A stretch of DNA of 47,989 bases from Prolixibacteraceae bacterium UBA5740. Lineage in GTDB: Bacteria; Bacteroidota; Bacteroidia; Bacteroidales; Prolixibacteraceae. Below the pieces are notes generated by a model. It ran no database searches. It was given only the letters and a program-made list of their open reading frames with translations, and was not told the origin of the DNA. A program made the position numbers and the translations under genes. Of this stretch, positions 41,558 through 47,989 are shown in pieces. The stretch covers positions 1 through 47,989 of the forward strand of contig DIFU01000070.1 in NCBI GenBank assembly GCA_002419285.1. Reading direction: 5' to 3'. Each line of letters begins with the position of its first letter. Positions within the stretch are counted from its first letter, which is position 1.

Positions 41558-42949
41558 CTAAGGATCACGCATCGATCGGTTTGAGTAACTTATTATGCTG
41601 TTTACCAAATCAATACCTGCCTGTGCACTTCCATTTCCGGGATCCAGCTCCAAAGCCTTCAGGTAACTGTTCAGTGCATTGCCCCATTGTTGTGATTTAT
41701 TGTGCAACAAACCTTTACATACCCAATGTATAGCCAACGTTTCAGGAATGTCCGTAATTTTTCGCTGGGCTTCCTCCATTCCTCCCCGACCGATGTCTCC
41801 AAGAATGGTTTTATACAAACGATCTGTTTCATACATGCCATTTTTACTTCGAAGGAGAATGGCCGCCAACTGTGCAGCCCCGGTTTCAACCAGGTAAGCT
41901 GCATCACGCATTGATTCTTCGAGACCCATGGGTTTATTCGGCAATGAAACCACGCCATCAAAAACCAAAGAGGCATCGGATTCATAAGCGCCTGTAATCA
42001 CCGAAACCGGCAAATTCTTTGTCCGGGCCTTCTCCAGCAGCACAAAAGGAGCCTTACGCGAGAAACCCTGGCTATCGGTTTTCCCTTCACCGGTAATGAC
42101 CCAATCAGCCCAATCCAGATGTTCACCCATTTCCAGAAGATTCATGATGAATTCGGCACCAGGTTCCAATCGTGCCCCAAGCAAGGCCACCAACCCGACA
42201 GCAATGCCCCCGGCAGCACCCATGCCTGGCTGATCCCTCAGCGACTTTCCGGTTTCCCTTTCCAGAAGTGACACCCAATTTTCGAGGCCCTTCTCCAGAA
42301 TGACACCGTCCTGACCGGTAACCCCTTTCTGGGGTCCAAAGACGGCCACTGATCCCTGGTCTCCCAACAAGATATTATTGACATCGCAGAGAACCACAAA
42401 GGATGTTTCAGGCAGTTTTTGGTCAGGATATTTCAGTGAGGATATGGCAGACAGGTTTGAAGGTACAGGCTCCAATTCCTTGCCTGAATGCTCATAAAAA
42501 CGGAATCCCAGGGCCGCCAGAATTCCAATGCCACCATCGATGGTTGCACTTCCCCCGACCCCTATATATATTTGGGCAAACTTCATTTCAAGTGCCCTCT
42601 TTATCAACTCTCCGGTACCAAAGGTATTGGCTCGCAGCGGATCATATCCTGCCGGATCCAAAAGACGCAAACCCGATGCGGAAGCCATTTCAATTACTGC
42701 GATGTTACGGGTAATTCCCATTTCGGCGGTCATTGGTCTCCCAAGTGGATCGTGCACACAAACGGTTATCGTTTTGGCACCCAATGCCCGGTTCAAAACA
42801 GGACCGGTATCATCTCCCCCGTCAGCAATTGGAACCTTTCTCACATGAAAAACCGGAGAAATTTTCCTGAAACCGCGTTCGATACTGTCGGCAAAGTCAA
42901 AAGTGTTCAGACTCCCTTTCATTGAGTTGGGAGCTACCAGTATATTCAT
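41558..42949 (-). CDS. Glycerate kinase with C-terminal TPR-like extension
   Basis: A 463-residue protein. The first roughly 360 residues are a type-I (GlxK/GarK) glycerate kinase, with MNILVAPNSMKGSL, VPIADGGDDTGPVL, GVGGSATIDGGIG, ITGEGKTDSQ and the usual helical end DAAYLVETGAAQLAAIL. About 100 residues follow, containing AIHWVCKGLLHNKSQQWGNALNSYLKALELDPGN (landmark WGNALNSYLKALELDPGN), a TPR-like unit not normal in this family (about 380 residues). The kinase phosphorylates D-glycerate in the cytoplasm. It follows the RelA/SpoT gene by 50 nt and may be co-transcribed. Confidence 0.85.
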   Translation of the reverse strand: MNILVAPNSMKGSLNTFDFADSIERGFRKISPVFHVRKVPIADGGDDTGPVLNRALGAKTITVCVHDPLGRPMTAEMGITRNIAVIEMASASGLRLLDPAGYDPLRANTFGTGELIKRALEMKFAQIYIGVGGSATIDGGIGILAALGFRFYEHSGKELEPVPSNLSAISSLKYPDQKLPETSFVVLCDVNNILLGDQGSVAVFGPQKGVTGQDGVILEKGLENWVSLLERETGKSLRDQPGMGAAGGIAVGLVALLGARLEPGAEFIMNLLEMGEHLDWADWVITGEGKTDSQGFSRKAPFVLLEKARTKNLPVSVITGAYESDASLVFDGVVSLPNKPMGLEESMRDAAYLVETGAAQLAAILLRSKNGMYETDRLYKTILGDIGRGGMEEAQRKITDIPETLAIHWVCKGLLHNKSQQWGNALNSYLKALELDPGNGSAQAGIDLVNSIISYSNRSMRDP

Positions 42950-42999
42950 GCCTTCTGAATTTTGGATTTCATAACCGTATCGGCATTTTTCAGCAAAAC

Positions 43000-45189
43000 T
43001 CAGGCTTCACCCCTGGTAACTGACAAAATGCCTTTAATATTTTTCAATTTATGCATCAGGAAATCGAGATGATCAAGGCTGTTAACCAGCACTTTCAGTA
43101 CCCCCTTAAACTCGCCCCTCTCTGACTCCACGTTGATGGCCCGCATTTGCACCCCAAAGTCCTTGGCAATCACATGTGAAATCTCAGAAACGATTCCCAG
43201 TGTATCGGTACCGGTGATATGAAGTGTTGTGAGAAATGAACCCTTACTGGCCGTGTTCCTCCATTTGGTTTTTATGATCCGGTAAGGAAATCTCTCAACC
43301 ATCTGGGGGGCATTCGGACAAGTCACCCTGTGGATTTTTATTCCATCCTTAATGGTTACAAAACCAAATATTTCATCGCCAAAGACCGGATTACAGCAAG
43401 GAGCCAATTTGTAAATTACATTGCTGATGTTATTGTCAATGATCAGGTAGTCATCGCCCGAGTCGATAGGCAAATCACGAACCGATTCAGCAGGAAGAAT
43501 TTCTTCAAGCCTGGATTTTACATTCTGCTTTTCATCGTCCTTCAGAACCGACTTGATATCAAGCGTGTCAATTTTCCCGGTTGATACGGCAATATAAAGT
43601 TCAGCGGCGGTTTTAAAGGAATAATGTTTCAGCAGTTTCCGCATTGTCTCGTCAGACAGCTCCATTTTCCAGTTCTTGAATTTTCTGGAAAGCATTTCCT
43701 TGCCATTGGTGGCTTCACGTTTCTGTGCCTCGTTCAAACTGGCCTTGATCCGGTTTTTGGCTTTGGATGTGACCACAAAGTCGAGCCAGTCGGTTTTCGG
43801 CCGTTGATTATTGGAGGTCTCGATAGAGATGGTGTCTCCGTTCTTCAACCGTTGACGAATGGTAACCTTTCGGTCGTTCACTTTTCCGCCAACGCATTTG
43901 TCACCAATGTCAGAGTGAATGTCATATGCAAAATCGAGCAATGTTGCACCTGAAGGGAGTTTGCGCAAGTCACCCCGTGGTGTGAAAACGAAAATCTCGT
44001 CACTATATACATTCTTCTTGAATTCATCGATGAAATCGACAACATTCACCTCGGGATTTTCCAGAATTTCCCTGATGCCGGTAAGCCATTGATCCAGTTC
44101 ACCGGCACCTTTACCCCCTTTATATTTCCAGTGGGCGGCCACTCCCTTCTCGGCAACTTCATCCATACGGCGAGTTCGGATCTGAACCTCTACCCACTTT
44201 TTCCTGGGCCCCATCACCGTGGTATGGAGTGACTCATACCCATTTGACTTAGGAATGGTGATCCAGTCGCGCATCCTTTCGGGATTGGTCTGGTATTCGT
44301 CGGTAATAATGGAATAGACTGTCCAGCAATCAGCCTTTTCGTTTTTGGAATCTGATTCAAGGATGACACGGATTGCAAACAAGTCATAGACTTCATCAAA
44401 GGAAACCTTTTGCTTCTGCATCTTGTTCCAAATGCTGAAAATTGACTTGGTCCTGGCCTTCATGTCAAAGTTAAATCCCCTCTGACGCAGTTTTTCCTCG
44501 ATGGGCTTTACAAACTCTGCCACAAAATTTGCCCTCTCCTGCTCTGTCTCTTTCAGGTTATTCACAATTTCCTGCCATGAATCCCGTTTGACAAATTTGA
44601 GATAAAGGTCCTGAAGCTCTGAATTGATTTTATAGAGTCCCAGTCTGTGGGCAAGCGGCGCATATAAATGTTGGGTTTCGATGGCGACATTCAGCAAATT
44701 GGGTGTTGGATAGCGATCGAAGTTGCGCATAACCTGAAGGCGGTCGGCAATTTTCAGAATAATCACCCTGACATCCCCAGCCAGGGCAAGGAGCAACATC
44801 CTGAAGTTTTCGGAGTGTAATTCAACCGTATCGGTTCCCAAAGAATTGATCTTGGCCATCCCTTCGAGCAACATGGAGACAGTTGGACCAAAAAGGGTGC
44901 GGATTTGGTCAATTGTTGCCCTGGTTTCAAGTTTGGCATAATTCACATTGTGCAATAAAGCTGCCACAACGGTATCGGATTCAAGTCCGATTTCATCAAC
45001 AATGATGGAAGTTACCTCCAGGGAATGCCGTAAAATAGACTCCCCACTGGAAAATGTTTGCTGCCCAATCAGGTCATGGACAAATCTCCATGCTTTTGTG
45101 ATTTCCTCACAACCTTTTTCGCTGTATTGGGCGGGAAGCCTATCGGCCAATTTGTCGAATAGAGATTCCGTGTATTCCAGTTCTTCCAT
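43000..45189 (-). CDS. RelA/SpoT homologue, synthetase-active type with degraded hydrolase box
   Basis: A 729-residue RSH protein that makes (p)ppGpp. The N-terminal HD region keeps His55 but reads H80-N-V-N-Y-A where hydrolases have HDxxED, so hydrolase activity is likely lost. The synthetase has RMRDWITIPKSNGYESLHTTV (core YESLHTTV) and EVQIRT, a RxRD-type loop; then TGS, a zinc-finger-like CCNP..CP region and a C-terminal ACT domain. ATG 45189 is used because the longer frame (45216) overlaps the ferritin terminator. A second, bifunctional RSH elsewhere in the genome would be expected to remove alarmone. Confidence 0.9.
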   Translation of the reverse strand: MEELEYTESLFDKLADRLPAQYSEKGCEEITKAWRFVHDLIGQQTFSSGESILRHSLEVTSIIVDEIGLESDTVVAALLHNVNYAKLETRATIDQIRTLFGPTVSMLLEGMAKINSLGTDTVELHSENFRMLLLALAGDVRVIILKIADRLQVMRNFDRYPTPNLLNVAIETQHLYAPLAHRLGLYKINSELQDLYLKFVKRDSWQEIVNNLKETEQERANFVAEFVKPIEEKLRQRGFNFDMKARTKSIFSIWNKMQKQKVSFDEVYDLFAIRVILESDSKNEKADCWTVYSIITDEYQTNPERMRDWITIPKSNGYESLHTTVMGPRKKWVEVQIRTRRMDEVAEKGVAAHWKYKGGKGAGELDQWLTGIREILENPEVNVVDFIDEFKKNVYSDEIFVFTPRGDLRKLPSGATLLDFAYDIHSDIGDKCVGGKVNDRKVTIRQRLKNGDTISIETSNNQRPKTDWLDFVVTSKAKNRIKASLNEAQKREATNGKEMLSRKFKNWKMELSDETMRKLLKHYSFKTAAELYIAVSTGKIDTLDIKSVLKDDEKQNVKSRLEEILPAESVRDLPIDSGDDYLIIDNNISNVIYKLAPCCNPVFGDEIFGFVTIKDGIKIHRVTCPNAPQMVERFPYRIIKTKWRNTASKGSFLTTLHITGTDTLGIVSEISHVIAKDFGVQMRAINVESERGEFKGVLKVLVNSLDHLDFLMHKLKNIKGILSVTRGEA

Positions 45190-45200
45190 GTGACGAATAT

Positions 45201-45230
45201 AAAAAAAGGCTGCCAAGTTTGGCAGCCTTT
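45201..45230 (-). terminator. Terminator of the ferritin gene
   Basis: AAAGGCTGCCA-agtt-TGGCAGCCTTT (45205-45230), an 11-bp stem with an A run on its left that gives U on the minus strand. It lies 19 nt after the ferritin stop and separates it from the RSH gene. Confidence 0.85.
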
Positions 45231-45249
45231 CCCTATTTCATAAAATAAA

Positions 45250-45765
45250 TTAAACTGCTGCCTGTGTTTCATCTACGAAAACCCTTCCACGAAGTTCGCG
45301 GTCAAGCATGAAAATACCATTACCCTGTCCGTCAATCAGCTTCAGGGTATCCAGTAATTCGGTAACATTGGCTTCTTCTTCAACTTGTTCGTCAACAAAC
45401 CACTTAAGGAAGCTCACAGTTGCATGGTCGCTTTCGGCGAGTGCAACATCCATGATGTTATTGATGCTGGCAGTCACTTTCTGTTCGTGTTCCAGCGTTT
45501 TCTCGAAAGCATCAATCACACCGTCAAAATTGGTTTCAACCTGGTCAATGGCCTTTTGGATTACTTTGCCACCCCGGTCATTTACATACTTGAAAAATTT
45601 GTTGGCGTGTGTCAGTTCTTCCTGATATTGAATGTACATCCAATTTGCAAAACCGGGTAATCCTTTATCATAGAAATAGGCTGACATCGACAGATATAAA
45701 AATGCCGAAAACTGCTCAGCATTAATTTGATCATTGATGGCTTTTTGTACTTTTTCCTTTAACAT
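45250..45765 (-). CDS. Non-haem ferritin
   Basis: The 171-residue iron-storage protein forms a 24-mer shell and oxidises Fe(II) at a dinuclear site. The site residues are visible: Glu17 in NDQINAEQFSAF, Glu50 and His53 in QEELTHANKF, and later Glu residues around EHEQKVTASI and EQVEEE. Length is normal for bacterial ferritin (FtnA type, no haem Met evident). It is monocistronic with its own promoter and terminator; nearby metal genes at 36-39 kb are separate. Confidence 0.96.
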   Translation of the reverse strand: MLKEKVQKAINDQINAEQFSAFLYLSMSAYFYDKGLPGFANWMYIQYQEELTHANKFFKYVNDRGGKVIQKAIDQVETNFDGVIDAFEKTLEHEQKVTASINNIMDVALAESDHATVSFLKWFVDEQVEEEANVTELLDTLKLIDGQGNGIFMLDRELRGRVFVDETQAAV

Positions 45766-45794
45766 GGTATAAATGTTTTAATGTTTGATTTCCT

Positions 45795-45802
45795 CAAAAT
45801 TA
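45795..45802 (-). promoter_or_regulatory. Predicted promoter (-7 box) of the ferritin gene
   Basis: Minus-strand TAATTTTG matches TAnnTTTG exactly; start near 45788, about 23 nt before the ATG. The -33 element is weak. The rest of the 420-nt gap (45766-46185) is AT-rich with no gene seen. Confidence 0.5.
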
Positions 45803-46149
45803 ACAATTTGATTTCAAATTTAATCCAATTTCGGGAAACTTAACCAAAAGTTAAATTAGAAAAATTCTTAATTAATAAACAGTCGACTTAGATGCTTCAA
45901 GACAAATCATCAACACATTGACATATAGGAGATAACAACAAGGCACTTATTGAATAAAATTAATCAATAATGAATTTTGGGCATGTCAGGTTAATGACAC
46001 CTGCTTATTTAAGTCACATAAATGGTTAAATATGATCAATTACAGACATCTAAATACCAATTGAAAATATTTACCGTTTAAAATTGAAACGTTTTAAATA
46101 ATCGTGCTTTTAGACAATCCCTGATATCAAGGGGTTCCCTAAAAATTCC

Positions 46150-46157
46150 TATTTTTG
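46150..46157 (+). promoter_or_regulatory. Predicted promoter (-7 box) of the secreted alpha/beta hydrolase
   Basis: TATTTTTG matches TAnnTTTG exactly; start near 46164, about 22 nt before the ATG at 46186. No clear -33 TTTG. Confidence 0.5.
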
Positions 46158-46185
46158 AACTGAAGTATCATAAAAATAACATCAA

Positions 46186-47430
46186 ATGAGCCGCAAATAT
46201 TTCCTGCACATCGTATTTTTTGCCCTTAGTCTGCTAATTTTCAACGCCTGTGACCTGACGCCGGATGATGAACCCAAGATCCCCATCACCAGCAACAAGC
46301 ATCTGATTGCCTATGGAGAAGTCACTTCCTATACAAAGAATCAAATTGAGGTTGCTATTCAATCTCTTGAGAGCAATCTTGGCGATGTCGATATTGAATT
46401 TTCCGACAAGGTAAAATATGATGTCAGGGTATACAAAATGACCTATAAAACAAAATACAAGAATACCGAGGTAGTTGCATCTGGATTGGTGTGTGTTCCA
46501 ATGGTGACTGATCAGGTTTCGGTTCCATTACTTAGTTTCCAGAATGGCACGAATACATTGCACAGTCAGGCCCCAAGCCTGAATTACAGCAGCCCGTTTT
46601 TTGCAATGCTTGAAATGGTCTCCTCTTTTGGATACGTCATCGCGATCCCAGATTACCTGGGGTTTGGGGCATCCTCTACCATGTTTCATCCCTATCTTGA
46701 CAAGCCCTCCACTGTTTCGAGCGTAACAGATATGCTCAGGGCCATCCGTGAAATGACATCGGAAAAATACCTGGACATGAATCTATCGAAAGACACCTAC
46801 CTTTTGGGATATTCACAGGGAGGTTGGGCTTCCATGGCCCTGAAAAAGGAAATGGAAACAAATTTACAGGATGAATTCACATTAAAGGGGACGGTTGCCG
46901 GTGCCGGTCCATATGACCAGACGATGTTGTTACGCTCAATTATGGACATACAGGAATATCCGATGCCTGTTTATTTGGCTTATTTATTTCACTCGATGAT
47001 CAAGGTTGGGAACGTAAAAATTGCATTAACCGATATATTCAATCCTCCATACGAGTCAAGGATTCCGGGATTATTTAACGGCCAGCGTGACAATGAATAT
47101 ATAAATGGGCAGTTGAGTACAAAAATCAGTGAACTGTTTGTCCATGGATTCAGGACTAACCCTGATTCAATCAAGTATGTTTCCCTTTTTGAAGAATCGG
47201 AAAACAACAGCATTGAACCCTGGAATTCCACTTCTCCCCTTTTACTGATGCATGGAGTTGAGGATACATACGTACCTCAAGCCCAATCGGAAAACCTGTA
47301 TTTAAAATTAATGGAACAAGGGACAAGTGAAGCGATGGTTAAGTACCAACCCATTCCTGGAAACCATTTAAGCGCCGCGTCACCATTTACGCTATTCGCA
47401 TTGAAATGGATGCTGGAACTGCAACCTTAA
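46186..47430 (+). CDS. Lipoprotein alpha/beta hydrolase (secretory lipase-like)
   Basis: A 414-residue protein with a lipoprotein signal ending IFNACDL (Cys22). After an N-terminal domain (about 40-115) comes an alpha/beta-hydrolase core: oxyanion-side FQNGTNT, IPDYLGFGAS, nucleophile Ser210 in GYSQGGW, acid Asp in GVEDTYVP and His in PGNHLSA. The order matches secretory lipases/esterases; the substrate is unknown. Surface or periplasmic location is inferred from the lipobox. It is monocistronic; the next gene is on the other strand. Confidence 0.85.
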   Translation: MSRKYFLHIVFFALSLLIFNACDLTPDDEPKIPITSNKHLIAYGEVTSYTKNQIEVAIQSLESNLGDVDIEFSDKVKYDVRVYKMTYKTKYKNTEVVASGLVCVPMVTDQVSVPLLSFQNGTNTLHSQAPSLNYSSPFFAMLEMVSSFGYVIAIPDYLGFGASSTMFHPYLDKPSTVSSVTDMLRAIREMTSEKYLDMNLSKDTYLLGYSQGGWASMALKKEMETNLQDEFTLKGTVAGAGPYDQTMLLRSIMDIQEYPMPVYLAYLFHSMIKVGNVKIALTDIFNPPYESRIPGLFNGQRDNEYINGQLSTKISELFVHGFRTNPDSIKYVSLFEESENNSIEPWNSTSPLLLMHGVEDTYVPQAQSENLYLKLMEQGTSEAMVKYQPIPGNHLSAASPFTLFALKWMLELQP

Positions 47431-47486
47431 CATGGTAAAGTCTTTTTGCGGTTTGAACCTATTCCTCTCCCATCAGGCAAGTCAAA

Positions 47487-47945
47487 TCATGCCATTTTAG
47501 GATAAGAACCGGTTAACTTGGCCAGCCAACGGTGAAAATTGTGAAATCCCCTGACAGGTTCGGCAAACATGAGGATACATTTTTCAGAAACTACAGTCAG
47601 GTTGTTTTGTCGGGCAAAAGCAAGCGCTTCCTCTGTTTCAGAGCTCTGCTGTATCCAAACCCGTTTTATCTGTGTTCCAACGGTAGCTTTCAGTATCGAC
47701 AGGGTATGTTTTGAAGGGGTAACGATATACAGGTTTTCCACCTCTGAAGGAATCTCATGAATCTTACGAAAACAGGGCACATCGTGGATCAAATCGGCTT
47801 CAGGATGAACGGGAAACAATTCAAAGCCTCTGTCTTTAAGCTCCTTAAAAAGGATCGCCCCAAATTTTTTTGGGTTTCTTGAAGCTCCTGCAAACGCCAT
47901 TTTTTTGGGTTCCAGAAATTCTTTGATTTTTGTCAGTGTTACCAT
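47487..47945 (-). CDS. CoA-binding (YccU-like) protein
   Basis: A 152-residue protein with the CoA-binding Rossmann domain: KKMAFAGASRNPKKFGAILFKEL (core FAGASRNPKKFG), LFPVHPEADLIHDVPCFRKI (core VHPEADLIHDVPCF), LYIVTPSKHT and VWIQQSSETEEAL, ending with VVSEKCILMF. This is the small YccU/succinyl-CoA synthetase alpha-like family with no assigned reaction. Length is normal. It is the last gene, with its start 44 nt from the window end. Confidence 0.88.
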   Translation of the reverse strand: MVTLTKIKEFLEPKKMAFAGASRNPKKFGAILFKELKDRGFELFPVHPEADLIHDVPCFRKIHEIPSEVENLYIVTPSKHTLSILKATVGTQIKRVWIQQSSETEEALAFARQNNLTVVSEKCILMFAEPVRGFHNFHRWLAKLTGSYPKMA

Positions 47946-47989
47946 AGGAAATTAAGTTTAAGGTTGTGAATATATGGGTAGGCAATTGA

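Overview
The window reads as a chromosomal segment from a member of the Bacteroidota, most likely an anaerobic or facultative Bacteroidales/Marinilabiliales-type organism. The reasons are: promoters of the TTTG-N19-TAnnTTTG type before many genes; CarboxypepD-regulated TonB receptors; many short lipoproteins; a LepB with a large insertion; a pyrG-yidC pair; a DUF349 protein; DUF5715, DUF721 and HYC_CC_PP-type proteins; a GH92 mannosidase; and an anaerobic sulfatase-maturase-like radical SAM enzyme. The species cannot be named from the sequence alone. I recognised no rRNA, tRNA, IS element, prophage or CRISPR array. Most of the window is dense core genome, with accessory patches around the metal locus (36.4-39.6 kb) and the gene-free stretch after it.

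Layout. 1-3.7 kb: the start of a pyridoxal/pyridoxamine kinase (minus strand, cut by the window edge) diverges from dapB-lepB-[terminator]-LapA-like-wbqC. 3.6-7.1 kb: a minus-strand operon of an NlpC/P60 peptidase, a 30-residue membrane microprotein and a Nudix hydrolase diverges from a PgpH-like 7TM-HD phosphodiesterase. 7.1-15.4 kb: secreted and surface functions, namely an S41 protease lipoprotein, the radical SAM maturase, a DUF5715 (M15-like) protein, a TonB receptor, a PhzF isomerase and a secreted S9-type hydrolase. 15.7-20.6 kb: a sigma-54 response regulator, fabD and a GH92 lipoprotein. 20.7-26.9 kb: DHH phosphoesterase-FKBP-FKBP, ndk, recF-DUF721, a TPR membrane protein, ribH and a Spy/DUF4890-like protein. 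27.1-33 kb: pyrG-yidC and the DUF349 protein. 33-36.4 kb: a degenerate ArsC/LMW-phosphatase-like protein, an M24 aminopeptidase and a cytidylate-kinase-like protein. 36.4-39.6 kb: a three-gene metal locus (Cys/His-rich protein, TonB receptor, periplasmic HMA protein). 40.5-48 kb: a TPR protein, RelA/SpoT-type synthetase followed by glycerate kinase, ferritin, a secreted alpha/beta hydrolase and a CoA-binding protein.

The genes cover lysine/cell-wall precursors (dapB, NlpC/P60, DUF5715), protein export and membrane insertion (lepB, yidC, TPR/YfgM-like, FKBPs), nucleotide metabolism (pyrG, ndk, NrnA-like, CMP-kinase-like), second messengers (PgpH-like c-di-AMP hydrolase, RSH synthetase) and surface nutrient uptake. 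No complete new defence or mobile system is visible. The items most worth a second look are an ArsC-like protein that has lost its catalytic cysteine, the 30-aa membrane protein inside the NlpC/P60-Nudix operon, the metal locus, an RSH enzyme with a degraded hydrolase box, and a repeat-rich foldable element at 39838-39952. Several gene starts were moved from the longest possible frame to an internal start, using promoter, terminator and family-alignment evidence.
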